From Candidatus Rokuibacteriota bacterium (lineage in GTDB: Bacteria; JAUVQV01), in the NCBI GenBank assembly GCA_030597995.1, contig JAUVQV010000032.1, positions 1 through 7,549 of the forward strand: DNA of 7,549 nucleotides, given 5' to 3'. Both the position numbers and the translations under genes were made by a program. This document shows positions 1 through 5,628 of the stretch, in pieces. Under the pieces are notes generated by a model. It ran no database searches, had not been told where the DNA came from, and saw only the letters and a list, made by a program, of their open reading frames with translations. Positions within the stretch are counted from its first letter, which is position 1, and each line of letters opens with the position of its first letter.

Positions 1-125
1 ACCACCAGAGCGCTGAAGCTGAAGCGCCGGCCACCCTTGACGACCTTGGCGACCCGGTTGATGGTCACCACCTTTTCCAGATATTCCAAATTGTCCGAAC
101 GTCTCGGCTCCACCGGTTTTCTCAT
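1..125 (-). CDS. rpsE: 30S ribosomal protein S5, N-terminal fragment
   Basis: S5 lies at the mRNA entry channel next to S3 and S4 and affects decoding accuracy. Only the first 41 codons are in the window; the rest runs off the left edge. The translation from ATG 125 begins [20 protein letters not shown] and continues [22 protein letters not shown], the conserved opening of the S5 double-stranded-RNA-binding-like domain. The presumed Shine-Dalgarno AGGAG (143-139) is 13 nt from the ATG, a long spacer that contains a run of seven A; an additional AAAGG abuts the start. No better in-frame start is visible. Identity is secure from sequence and position after rplR. Confidence 0.97.
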   Translation of the reverse strand, partial: MRKPVEPRRSDNLEYLEKVVTINRVAKVVKGGRRFSFSALV

Positions 126-166
126 CCTTTTTTTCTCACTCCTGCCTCTCCACTCTGGCGTTTCTC

Positions 167-532
167 CTAAAATTTCAGACCCTGTTCACGGGCGGCCTCG
201 GCCAGTGCCTTGACCCTTCCGTGATAGCGGTACCCGCTCCGGTCGTAAACCACCTGCGAGATGGAATTCTGCAGTGCCTTCCGGGCAATCATCTCGCCGA
301 CTATTTTTGCGGCCGGAACCCCGGCACCCCCCTTGGTCCTCTCCCTGAACTGCTTGGAGAGGGAAGAAGCGCTGGTCAAAACCCGCCCGTTGGTGTCATC
401 CACGATCTGGACGTAGATATGCTTTTGACTCCTGAAGACGGTCATCCGGGGCCGATCGTGCACTCCGCTCAACCGCTTCCGAATCCTCACTTTACGCTTC
501 AGGCGTGCTGCCCGGGAGTTTCTCCTCATCAT
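167..532 (-). CDS. rplR: 50S ribosomal protein L18
   Basis: L18 binds 5S rRNA together with L5 and anchors it in the central protuberance. The length is 121 aa, typical (about 115-122). The basic N-terminus [19 protein letters not shown], then [20 protein letters not shown] (residues 27-46), and the C-terminal [27 protein letters not shown] with the conserved DR.GY.YHGRV.ALA.AARE.GL pattern identify it. Two consecutive ATG codons exist (532 and 529); the AGGGG element is only two bases from the first but five from the second, so initiation at the second, giving 120 aa, is equally or more likely. It lies 69 nt after rplF and 41 nt before rpsE. Confidence 0.98.
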   Translation of the reverse strand: MMRRNSRAARLKRKVRIRKRLSGVHDRPRMTVFRSQKHIYVQIVDDTNGRVLTSASSLSKQFRERTKGGAGVPAAKIVGEMIARKALQNSISQVVYDRSGYRYHGRVKALAEAAREQGLKF

Positions 533-601
533 TTCCCCTGCGTCGCGAATCTGCCAGGCGTTTTCCGCACCGCTGACTGCCGATGGCTGACCGCTGCCTC
601 A
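533..601. repeat. rplF-rplR gap: tandem heptamer repeats
   Basis: On the plus strand 571-598 reads as four tandem heptamers, CGCTGAC, TGCCGAT, GGCTGAC and CGCTGCC, with approximate consensus NGCTGAC. Blocks CTGCCAGG (551-558), GCTGACTGC (572-580) and ATGGC (583-587) recur in the same order and orientation in the gap upstream of rplF. The remaining bases hold the rplR ribosome-binding site (AGGGG on the coding strand). A 13-codon GTG ORF is present but has no support. Confidence 0.65.
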
Positions 602-1138
602 TCACGCACCGGTTTTACCTACCTTCCGGCGGATCTTCTCATCAAGATATTTTATTCCTTTGCCCTTGTACGGCTCAGGCGGCCGGAGAGCCCTAATTTC
701 CGCGGCTACCAGACCTACCAGTCTCTTATCGATCCCCTTGATCTGTAGCTGATTTTTCTGCTCCACACTGACCTCTATCCCCTCCGGAATCGCGTATCTG
801 ATGGGCTTGGAATATCCAAGGCTCAGGACTAAAGTGTTCTCCTCTCGTTGGGCCCGGTACCCTACCCCAACGATTTCTAAAATCTTTTGGAATCCCTCGG
901 TGACCCCCTTGACCATATTCGCCACCAGGCTTCGCAGGAGCCCATAGGCGGCGGCGTCCCCTTTCTCGTCGCGTACCTTGGTAAAACTCAGCGTGTTGTC
1001 GGAGAGATCGACCTGTATTCCCGGGTGCGACCGTTCCTGGAGCACTCCTTGCGGACCAGTGACCTGGATCCAGTCTTCTTTGATTGCCACCTCCACGCCC
1101 GGTGGCAGTGCAATAGCTTTTTTCCCTACTCTCGACAT
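602..1138 (-). CDS. rplF: 50S ribosomal protein L6
   Basis: L6 binds the sarcin-ricin loop region near the factor-binding site and consists of two similar domains. The length is 178 aa, typical. It begins MSRVGKKAIALPPGVEV and carries LVANMVKGVTEGFQKILEIVGVGYRAQ (residues 71-97) between the domains, then the C-terminal signature LRPPEPYKGKGIKYLDEKIRRKVGKTG (151-177). The ATG is well placed by homology, but its ribosome-binding site is poor: the upstream sequence GGAAAAGATGAT has only a weak GGA. The gene is flanked by the two repeat-bearing gaps, 120 nt upstream and 69 nt downstream, so it is less coupled to its neighbours than most genes here. Confidence 0.98.
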   Translation of the reverse strand: MSRVGKKAIALPPGVEVAIKEDWIQVTGPQGVLQERSHPGIQVDLSDNTLSFTKVRDEKGDAAAYGLLRSLVANMVKGVTEGFQKILEIVGVGYRAQREENTLVLSLGYSKPIRYAIPEGIEVSVEQKNQLQIKGIDKRLVGLVAAEIRALRPPEPYKGKGIKYLDEKIRRKVGKTGA

Positions 1139-1258
1139 ATCATCTTTTCCATCGCAGCTTCGAACGGCCGTTAATGGTCAGCTTGCAGTTAAAACCTGCC
1201 AGGGCTGATATACGCTTTACAGCTGAGAGCTGACTGCTTATGGCCGGCAGCCTGACAA
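1139..1258. repeat. rpsH-rplF gap: degenerate repeats and palindrome
   Basis: This 120-nt gap has no usable ORF on the coding strand. On the plus strand 1221-1234 reads AGCTGAGAGCTGAC, two tandem heptamers of the form NGCTGAN, followed by degenerate units to about 1255. It shares CTGCCAGG (1196-1203), GCTGACTGC (1229-1237) and ATGGC (1240-1244) in the same order with the rplF-rplR gap. CAGCTGAGAGCTG at 1220-1232 can fold as a 5-bp hairpin with a 3-nt loop, and 1163-1172 is the perfect palindrome AACGGCCGTT. I found no pair of promoter boxes at proper spacing. Confidence 0.6.
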
Positions 1259-1657
1259 TTACCACACAAAGCACAACACCTCTCCGCCCACTCCCTCCTG
1301 CCTTGCCCGACGGTCCGACATGACCCCCCGGGGCGTTGAAAGGATCGCCACTCCCATACCATTCAGCACCCGCGGAATATTGTCCTGCCCGACATACACC
1401 CTGCGGCCCGGCCGGCTGACCCTCTGGAGACGAGTAATGACCTTCTTTCCCCGGTCACCGTATTTCATGAAAATCTTGATGACACTCCGCCCCTGGTCCC
1501 TGAAAACCCGATAGTCTTTGATGTAGCCTTCCTCTTTCAGTATTCGGGTGATCTCCTCCTTAAAGCGGGAGGAGGGCACCTCGAGCTTATCGAAAGTCTT
1601 CTGGTTGGCATTGCGGATGCGCGTCAAAAGATCCGCGATCGGATCGGTCATAGTCAT
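1259..1657 (-). CDS. rpsH: 30S ribosomal protein S8
   Basis: S8 is a primary binder of the central domain of 16S rRNA and, in E. coli, the autogenous repressor of the spc operon. The length is 132 aa, typical. The beginning MTMTDPIADLLTRIRNANQK and the C-terminal rRNA-binding block STPRGVMSDRRARQEGVGGEVLCFVW (residues 107-132) are unmistakable. The ATG is five bases from a G-rich GGGGGGA element; a second ATG two codons on would remove only MT. It lies 19 nt after rpsN and is followed by 120 nt, the longest gap in the window, which carries repeat-like sequence. Confidence 0.99.
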   Translation of the reverse strand: MTMTDPIADLLTRIRNANQKTFDKLEVPSSRFKEEITRILKEEGYIKDYRVFRDQGRSVIKIFMKYGDRGKKVITRLQRVSRPGRRVYVGQDNIPRVLNGMGVAILSTPRGVMSDRRARQEGVGGEVLCFVW

Positions 1658-1676
1658 GTCTGTCCCCCCAGTCCGA

Positions 1677-1862
1677 TTACCAACTTGCTTTAATTACGCC
1701 GGGAATGTCTCCCCTAAGTGCGATCAAGCGGAAACAAATCCGGCACATTTGGAACTTTCTCAGGAAAGCTCGCGGCCTTCCGCACAAAGGACAGCGGTTG
1801 TACTTCCTTACCCGAAATTTCGGTTCGCGTTGCGCCTTATGCCTTAAAGCTTTCTTCGCCAC
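1677..1862 (-). CDS. rpsN: 30S ribosomal protein S14, zinc-binding type Z
   Basis: S14 is a late-binding protein of the 30S head. This is the short form, 61 aa, with four cysteines in two CxxC pairs (Cys24/Cys27 and Cys40/Cys43) that bind zinc: [24 protein letters not shown]. The end IPGVIKASW is the standard type Z C-terminus. Many bacteria also keep a longer, zinc-free S14 paralogue elsewhere, controlled by Zur; whether this genome has one cannot be seen. The start codon is GTG, preceded by AGGAG with a six-base spacer. An ATG two bases upstream is out of frame. The gene lies 24 nt after rplE and 19 nt before rpsH. Confidence 0.98.
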   Translation of the reverse strand: MAKKALRHKAQREPKFRVRKYNRCPLCGRPRAFLRKFQMCRICFRLIALRGDIPGVIKASW

Positions 1863-1886
1863 ATCTCTCTCCTCAAGCAGCGGAGT

Positions 1887-2438
1887 TTAGTCCCTGAAGG
1901 GGAAGCCCAGTCCTCCCAGAAGCTTCCGTCCCTCCTCATCACTCCCCGCGGTGGTTACTATCGTTATACTCATCCCCTTCACTCGCTCCACCTTGTCATA
2001 ATCTACTTCGGGGAAAATGATCTGCTCATCCAGGCCGAGATTGAAATTTCCTCGACCGTCAAAACCCTTAGAGGTAATCCCGCGAAAATCCCTCACCCGC
2101 GGGAGGGTCAGGCTCACCAGGCGGTCGAAAAACTCGAACATGCGCGCGCCCCGAAGGGTAACTTTGCAACCGATCGGCATGCCGGCCCGGAGTTTGAAGG
2201 CTGCGATTGAACGCCGGGCGCGAGTAACCACCGGTTTCTGTCCGGAGAGGGCCGTCAGTTCCTTTATGTAGGAGTCCATCAATTTGGCTTCCTGGGCCGC
2301 ATCGCCCGCGCCACGGTTGATGACGATCTTCAGCAGCCGGGGAACCTGCATCACATTCCGGTAACCGAAGCTCTTCACCAAGGCTGGAATCACGTCCTGC
2401 CTGTACTTTTCCCTCAACCTGGACTTTACCTCCGACAT
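1887..2438 (-). CDS. rplE: 50S ribosomal protein L5
   Basis: L5 binds 5S rRNA and contacts S13 and P-site tRNA in the central protuberance. The length is 183 aa, typical (about 178-185). Diagnostic parts are [16 protein letters not shown] at residues 30-45, [34 protein letters not shown] (64-97), [10 protein letters not shown] (112-121), [13 protein letters not shown] and the terminal GLGFPFRD. The chosen ATG gives [20 protein letters not shown], which matches the family N-terminus. Its GGGGGAG ribosome-binding element is about 12 nt upstream, slightly further than optimal. The gene follows a 66-nt gap and lies 24 nt before rpsN. Confidence 0.98.
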   Translation of the reverse strand: MSEVKSRLREKYRQDVIPALVKSFGYRNVMQVPRLLKIVINRGAGDAAQEAKLMDSYIKELTALSGQKPVVTRARRSIAAFKLRAGMPIGCKVTLRGARMFEFFDRLVSLTLPRVRDFRGITSKGFDGRGNFNLGLDEQIIFPEVDYDKVERVKGMSITIVTTAGSDEEGRKLLGGLGFPFRD

Positions 2439-2504
2439 CCCGATTATCTTCTCCCCCGCAAGCCTTTCACTGCCGCGCCCTCTTGTCTCGGCACAACTCT
2501 CCCG
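2439..2504 (-). other. 66-nt rplX-rplE gap with a weak hairpin
   Basis: The gap contains a 5-bp inverted repeat (TGCCG at 2493-2489 with CGGCA at 2475-2471, 13-nt loop) and a 16-codon GTG ORF (2494 to 2444) ending five bases before rplE. The ribosome-binding sequence for rplE (GGGGGAG) is at its end. In E. coli the S8 operator that represses spc mRNA lies at this same L24/L5 junction, but I do not recognise the S8-binding motif here. Confidence 0.3.
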
Positions 2505-2819
2505 CTAAAATACCTCTCCACACCGGGCGCAAACCCGGCTCTTGCCGCCGTCCGCCCCCACCAGGCGTCGAATCCTTACCGGGCGGTTGCACTTCTTGCA
2601 GAAAATCATGACGTTTGTAATATGAATCTGCCCCTCCTTCTCCACGATTCCTCCCTGGCGGCTTTTTTGGGAAGGCTTGGTGTGCCGCTTCATGAAATTG
2701 ACCTTCTCAACTACCACCTTTTCCTGACGCGGGAAGACTTTCAACACCCTCCCCTTCTTTCCCTTTTCGCGACCGGCGGTGACCACTACCGTATCGTTGA
2801 CCTTGATACCAGTTCCCAT
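2505..2819 (-). CDS. rplX: 50S ribosomal protein L24 with zinc-ribbon tail
   Basis: L24 initiates 50S assembly by binding the 5' end of 23S rRNA. The KOW motif is near the start (IKVNDTVVVTAGREKGKKGRV, residues 5-25), followed by VNFMKRHTKPSQKSRQGGIVEKE. The length is 104 aa, usual for bacterial L24. The C-terminal segment holds two CxxC pairs, Cys74/Cys77 and Cys97/Cys100, a zinc-ribbon arrangement found in many Gram-positive and other bacteria but lacking in E. coli. Start ATG is 28 nt after rplN, with an AAGGA about ten bases upstream. The stop is followed by a 66-nt gap before rplE. Confidence 0.98.
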   Translation of the reverse strand: MGTGIKVNDTVVVTAGREKGKKGRVLKVFPRQEKVVVEKVNFMKRHTKPSQKSRQGGIVEKEGQIHITNVMIFCKKCNRPVRIRRLVGADGGKSRVCARCGEVF

Positions 2820-2847
2820 ACTTTTAGATTCCTTGGTTGAGCAACAC

Positions 2848-3216
2848 CTATAAAACTTCCGGCGCCAGGGATATGATTTTCATAAATCCGCGCCCCCTAA
2901 GCTCACGTGCCACCGGGCCAAAAATCCGGCTCCCCAAAGGTTCGCCTTGCGGATTTATGACCACCGCCGCGTTGCGGTCGAAACGGATATAAGAGCCGTC
3001 TTTGCGGGGGGTGTTGTCCACCGCACGGACCACGACGGCTTTCACTACATCCCCTTTCTTAATAGCAGCACCGGGAGTGGATTCCTTGACCGCCACAACA
3101 ACGATATCACCCAGTCCGGCGTACCTTCTCTTGGATCCGCCCAGGACTTTGATACATTGCACCTTGCGGGCCCCGGAGTTGTCCGCCACCTCGAGCATCG
3201 TTTGTGTCTGAATCAT
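2848..3216 (-). CDS. rplN: 50S ribosomal protein L14
   Basis: L14 lies at the subunit interface, forms intersubunit bridges with 16S rRNA and is the docking site of the silencing factor RsfS. The length of 122 aa is exactly canonical. The beginning [27 protein letters not shown] and the signature [30 protein letters not shown] (residues 78-107) are near-invariant L14 sequence. The ATG has an AGGA element about five bases upstream and lies 12 nt after rpsQ. In E. coli this gene opens the spc operon behind its own promoter; here the short 12-nt gap leaves no room for a separate promoter, so S10 and spc are probably one transcription unit. Confidence 0.99.
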   Translation of the reverse strand: MIQTQTMLEVADNSGARKVQCIKVLGGSKRRYAGLGDIVVVAVKESTPGAAIKKGDVVKAVVVRAVDNTPRKDGSYIRFDRNAAVVINPQGEPLGSRIFGPVARELRGRGFMKIISLAPEVL

Positions 3217-3228
3217 TTATTCCTGCGC

Positions 3229-3486
3229 CTACTGGCTCTTTTCTATGACACTGAGGAGGCGCCAGCTTTTCCGGTTGCTTAACGGCCGGGCCTCGATGAT
3301 GCGAACCTTGTCACCGATCTGAAGCTGATTTTTTTCATCGTGAACGAGAATCTTCCGGGAACGGAGGAGATAGCGCTTGAACTTGGGATGCTGCTGCCGG
3401 CGCTCCACCTTCACCACGGCCGTCTTGTCCATTTTGTCACCGACCACCTTGCCGATTTGGATTTTCCGCCTGCCCCTCTCGACCAT
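3229..3486 (-). CDS. rpsQ: 30S ribosomal protein S17
   Basis: S17 is a primary 16S rRNA-binding protein with an OB fold that helps nucleate 30S assembly. The length is 85 aa, typical. The diagnostic pieces are RKIQIGKVVGDKMDKTAVVKVER (residues 7-29), HPKFKRYLLRSRKILVHDEKN and GDKVRIIEARPLSNRKSWRLL. The ATG begins one base after the rpmC stop, and a purine-rich GGAAAGG inside the end of rpmC serves as its ribosome-binding site; coupling with rpmC is therefore likely. The stop is 12 nt before rplN. Confidence 0.98.
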   Translation of the reverse strand: MVERGRRKIQIGKVVGDKMDKTAVVKVERRQQHPKFKRYLLRSRKILVHDEKNQLQIGDKVRIIEARPLSNRKSWRLLSVIEKSQ

Positions 3487-3487
3487 A

Positions 3488-3721
3488 TCAATCTGCCTTT
3501 CCCGTCACTGACGATGGCGCCGCTCCCCTTTCAGGTTCCCTCTCTTTACCAATTGTAATCACCCGCGCCAGCTCCCGGCGGAGCAGACGAAGGCGAATCG
3601 GGTTTTCCAGCTGTCCGGTCACATGCTGAAAGCGCAGCCGGAACAGTTCTTCCCGAAGATCTCTCTCCTTCTTCTCCAACTCCGCCACCGTCAACTCTCT
3701 CATCTTTTGCGGCTTCATCAC
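3488..3721 (-). CDS. rpmC: 50S ribosomal protein L29
   Basis: L29 is a small two-helix protein beside the tunnel exit, next to L23. The core [51 protein letters not shown] is a clear L29 helical hairpin. Total length is 77 aa against about 60-70 usually; the extra residues form a charged, probably disordered tail (roughly 60-77, [18 protein letters not shown]). Two starts are possible: GTG at 3721, which overlaps the rplP stop as GTGA, or ATG at 3718, which shares one base with it (TGATG). An AGGAG lies 6 or 9 nt upstream respectively, so the choice is open and changes the protein by one residue. The stop is a single base before the rpsQ start. Confidence 0.97.
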   Translation of the reverse strand: MMKPQKMRELTVAELEKKERDLREELFRLRFQHVTGQLENPIRLRLLRRELARVITIGKEREPERGAAPSSVTGKAD

Positions 3722-4131
3722 AACTTTCTCCTGGCCACCACACGGCTGGGAAAACCGAGCTTGTACTTAGCCAGCTGAAGGGCCCTTTGCGCTACCTCTT
3801 CGGAAACCCCATCTATTTCATAGATGATCCGGCCGGGACGGATCACAGCCACCCACCCGTCAGGGGCACCTTTTCCCTTCCCCATACGAGTTTCCGCCGG
3901 TTTATGCGACACCGGCTTATCTGGAAAAACTCGGATCCAGACTTTCCCTCCCCGCTTCATGAAACGGGTGATAGCCACTCTCCCGGACTCGATCTGTCGA
4001 TTGGTCATCCACGCGGGACCCAAGGCCTGCAACCCATACTCTCCGAACTGGACCTCAGCCCCCCGCCGGGCCTGGCCGCGGCGGCGTCCCTTCTGTTTCT
4101 TGCGAAATTTCACCCTTTTTGGAGTGAGCAT
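3718..4131 (-). CDS. rplP: 50S ribosomal protein L16
   Basis: L16 is a late-assembly protein that positions A-site tRNA near the peptidyl-transferase centre. The length is 137 aa, as usual. The sequence [19 protein letters not shown], then [24 protein letters not shown] (residues 33-56) and [26 protein letters not shown] (63-88) are diagnostic. Arg82 aligns with E. coli Arg81, the residue hydroxylated by the YcfD oxygenase in some bacteria; whether it is modified here is unknown. The ATG follows a TAGGA element and lies 15 nt after the rpsC stop. Its TGA stop overlaps the start region of rpmC (GTGATG), implying translational coupling. Confidence 0.99.
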   Translation of the reverse strand: MLTPKRVKFRKKQKGRRRGQARRGAEVQFGEYGLQALGPAWMTNRQIESGRVAITRFMKRGGKVWIRVFPDKPVSHKPAETRMGKGKGAPDGWVAVIRPGRIIYEIDGVSEEVAQRALQLAKYKLGFPSRVVARRKL

Positions 4132-4146
4132 GAATTCCTACCCCGT

Positions 4147-4794
4147 TCAGACCTTCTGCCTGCTGTTCAACAACTCCTTGGTACCCCGAAAGACCCACAC
4201 CTTGACACCGATCACCCCATAGGTGGTCTTGGCTTCGGCCAGACCGTAGTCGATGTCCGCCTTCAGAGTGTGGAGAGGCACCCGGCCCTCCCGGTACCAC
4301 TCCTTTCGGGCAATCTCGTGTCCGGCCAGGCGCCCACCGCAGGCTACCCTGATCCCCTCGGCACCGAAGCGCACGGCCGAGAGGACAGCCCTCTTCATCG
4401 CCCGTCGGAATGAAACCCGGCGCTCGAGCTGAAGGGCGATGTTTTCGGCCACGAGCTGCGAGTCGATTTCCGGTTTCCGGATCTCCATAATGTTGACAAA
4501 CACCTCTTTGCCCGTCATCTGCTGCAAGTCCCGCATCAGCTTATCGATCTCGACGCCCCTCTTCCCAATGATGATGCCCGGACGAGCCGTATGGATGTTT
4601 ATTCGCATACGCTTAGCCGCCCGCTCTATTTCTATCCGGGACACACCGGCGTGGGTGAGGCGCTGTTTAATGTGTCGGCGCACCATGAGATCTTCATGGA
4701 GCTGAGCGGCATAGTCTTTCTCAGAAAACCACCGGGAGTTCCACGTGTTGATAATTCCCAGCCTCAGCCCGATCGGATTTACCTTGTGTCCCAA
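4147..4794 (-). CDS. rpsC: 30S ribosomal protein S3 (TTG start)
   Basis: S3 is a 30S head protein at the mRNA entry channel. The 215-aa length is within the bacterial range (about 205-235). The protein begins [13 protein letters not shown], the invariant S3 N-terminus. A type II KH domain carries the GKRG loop at residues 77-80, and the C-terminal domain has [20 protein letters not shown] and [12 protein letters not shown]. Arg130, Arg131 and Lys134 correspond to the E. coli Arg131/Arg132/Lys135 implicated in mRNA unwinding. The start codon is TTG: the family N-terminus begins exactly there, a GGGAG lies six bases upstream, and an in-frame stop just upstream rules out an earlier start. It follows a 94-nt gap after rplV and precedes rplP by 15 nt. 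Confidence 0.98.
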   Translation of the reverse strand: MGHKVNPIGLRLGIINTWNSRWFSEKDYAAQLHEDLMVRRHIKQRLTHAGVSRIEIERAAKRMRINIHTARPGIIIGKRGVEIDKLMRDLQQMTGKEVFVNIMEIRKPEIDSQLVAENIALQLERRVSFRRAMKRAVLSAVRFGAEGIRVACGGRLAGHEIARKEWYREGRVPLHTLKADIDYGLAEAKTTYGVIGVKVWVFRGTKELLNSRQKV

Positions 4795-4888
4795 AGCTTT
4801 CTCCCTTCCTTATGATTTCTGCCCCTGCGCGGATTCACAAGGATTCTCTCCTGCCCGTGACCGCGCAGCATTTATCTTCGGACACGAC
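4795..4888 (-). other. 94-nt rplV-rpsC gap with overlapping 30-codon ORF
   Basis: This is the second-longest gap in the window. It holds a possible 30-codon ORF (ATG at 4871, TAA ending at 4779) that overlaps the first 16 nt of rpsC in another frame, and a shorter GTG ORF of 16 codons starting at 4885. Neither has a convincing Shine-Dalgarno or a recognisable product. The right-hand part of the gap carries the rpsC ribosome-binding site. I see no convincing promoter or terminator. Confidence 0.3.
4801..4805 (-). promoter_or_regulatory. Shine-Dalgarno for the TTG start of rpsC
   Basis: The coding strand reads GGGAG followed by a six-base spacer (AAAGCT) and then TTG. An in-frame TAA stop lies at 4812-4810, only five codons upstream, so no alternative upstream start exists, and the next in-frame ATG is at codon 37. 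This site therefore decides the start. Confidence 0.75.
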
Positions 4889-5227
4889 TTACGCTCCATC
4901 ACTGATGATGATGGTAACATGGCTGGTCCGTTTCAAAATTCTGGCCGCCCGACCCATTGCCCGGGCCCGGAATCGTTTCAAGGTAGGACCGCCATCCACG
5001 AAAGCCGCCACAACACGCAAATCCTCGATCTTGTCCTCCTTCAGGTTGTGCTCGGCGTTGGCGATAGCGGACTTCAACACCTTGCGGACCACCCTCGAGG
5101 CGGCTTTTGCGGTGTGGTCTAAAGTGGCCAGGGCGTCCGTCACCTTCTTCCCGCGGACGGCGTCCACTACCAGGCGCACCTTCCTGGGCGACATCCTGAT
5201 ATGCCTGGCAACCGCTTTACTCTCCAT
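4889..5227 (-). CDS. rplV: 50S ribosomal protein L22
   Basis: L22 contacts all six domains of 23S rRNA, and its long beta-hairpin lines the exit tunnel constriction opposite L4. The length is 112 aa, typical of the family. Recognisable parts are [12 protein letters not shown] at residues 11-22, the helix [10 protein letters not shown] at 52-61, the tunnel hairpin region [15 protein letters not shown] at 80-94 and the closing strand [13 protein letters not shown]. The ATG is preceded by a GAGGA element with a suitable spacer, and the N-terminus fits the family, so a longer protein reaching back into the 89-nt gap is not supported. The gene is isolated by 89 nt upstream and 94 nt downstream, in contrast to its tightly packed neighbours. 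The product itself is ordinary. Confidence 0.98.
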   Translation of the reverse strand: MESKAVARHIRMSPRKVRLVVDAVRGKKVTDALATLDHTAKAASRVVRKVLKSAIANAEHNLKEDKIEDLRVVAAFVDGGPTLKRFRARAMGRAARILKRTSHVTIIISDGA

Positions 5228-5236
5228 CGACGGTCC

Positions 5237-5320
5237 TCAGTTTTCCTGCCGGGCGATGCCCATTCGTTCCGCAACTCTGCGGGCGCATCGGTTTGTTCCG
5301 TTTTTCATGATGGCCTTCAC
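5237..5320 (-). other. Possible 27-codon mini-ORF between rpsS and rplV
   Basis: A reading frame of 27 codons starts at GTG 5320, overlapping the rpsS stop as GTGA, and ends with TGA nine bases before the rplV ATG. A second possible start is ATG at 5308 (23 codons). The predicted peptide starts (M/V)KAIMKNGTN and ends RVAERMGIARQEN; it is basic and matches no family I recognise. There is no clear Shine-Dalgarno before the GTG, so expression would depend on coupling to rpsS. The TGAGGA at its end supplies the Shine-Dalgarno for rplV. ORFs this short arise by chance, so it is recorded as a candidate only. Its frame is -1 relative to rpsS. Confidence 0.2.
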
Positions 5321-5616
5321 TTTACGGGTGCGGGGGTCGCGCTGGCCATTTTTGCAGCTTTTGTCCCGTGCCCTCTGAAAGTACGCGTCGGTGAAAACTC
5401 GCCCAGGCGGTGACCAACCATGTTTTCAGTCAGGTAAACCGGGATGAATTTTCTTCCGTTGTGCACCGCGAGCGTGTGCCCGACCAGTTCCGGTGTGATT
5501 ACCGAGCGGCGGGACCAGGTTCGAATAACTTTCTTCTCTCCGGTGCGATTCATCTTCTCGATCTTCTTCGCCAGATGTTGATCGATGAAAGGCCCCTTTT
5601 TGACGGAACGACCCAT
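5317..5616 (-). CDS. rpsS: 30S ribosomal protein S19
   Basis: S19 is a tertiary-binding protein of the 30S head that, with S13, faces the A-site finger of the large subunit. The protein begins [12 protein letters not shown] and contains [29 protein letters not shown] and [11 protein letters not shown], the full S19 core. The length is 99 aa against roughly 90-95 in most bacteria; the excess is a low-complexity Ala/Pro/Lys tail after FRGH (residues 84-99), a region that varies naturally. The ATG start has an ideal AGGAGG six bases upstream and lies 11 nt after the rplB stop. The stop codon (TGA) overlaps a GTG that opens a 27-codon reading frame filling most of the unusual gap before rplV. Confidence 0.98.
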   Translation of the reverse strand: MGRSVKKGPFIDQHLAKKIEKMNRTGEKKVIRTWSRRSVITPELVGHTLAVHNGRKFIPVYLTENMVGHRLGEFSPTRTFRGHGTKAAKMASATPAPVK

Positions 5617-5622
5617 AGTCTG

Positions 5623-5628
5623 CCTCCT
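5623..5628 (-). promoter_or_regulatory. Strong Shine-Dalgarno of rpsS, overlapping the rplB stop
   Basis: The coding strand reads TGAGGAGG, so the rplB stop codon supplies the first base of a perfect AGGAGG. Six bases separate it from the rpsS ATG. A ribosome terminating on rplB would sit on this site, which suggests coupled re-initiation. Confidence 0.8.

Noticed and set aside
128..134. T-run terminator before rpsE
   Set aside because: The run is T only on the plus strand. On the transcribed minus-strand mRNA it is A7, and no stem precedes it.
571..598. CRISPR-like array from the heptamer repeats
   Set aside because: Units are 7 nt and directly tandem without spacers, so this is not a CRISPR array.
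221..748. Plus-strand ORF (175 codons) opposite rplR and the end of rplF
   Set aside because: Antisense shadow; the coding strand holds clear L18 and L6.
1205..1258. Internal promoter upstream of rplF
   Set aside because: TTGTCA and TATATC resemble -35 and -10 boxes but are about 40 nt apart, and no other pair has 16-18 nt spacing.
3787..4413. Long plus-strand ORF (208 codons) opposite rplP and rpsC
   Set aside because: It lies wholly antisense to two well-identified ribosomal genes, the translation is low-complexity and matches nothing recognisable, and antisense openness is expected from the codon bias of G+C-rich genes.
4812..5378. Plus-strand ORF (188 codons) spanning rplV and its flanking gaps
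   Set aside because: Antisense to rplV and the end of rpsS. It crosses the odd gaps, but its content is the complement of L22 and no family is recognisable.
5237..5380. Frameshift in the 3' end of rpsS extending S19 in the -1 frame
   Set aside because: The in-frame S19 already includes the complete conserved core through FRGH plus a plausible tail, and the -1 frame continuation does not resemble S19.
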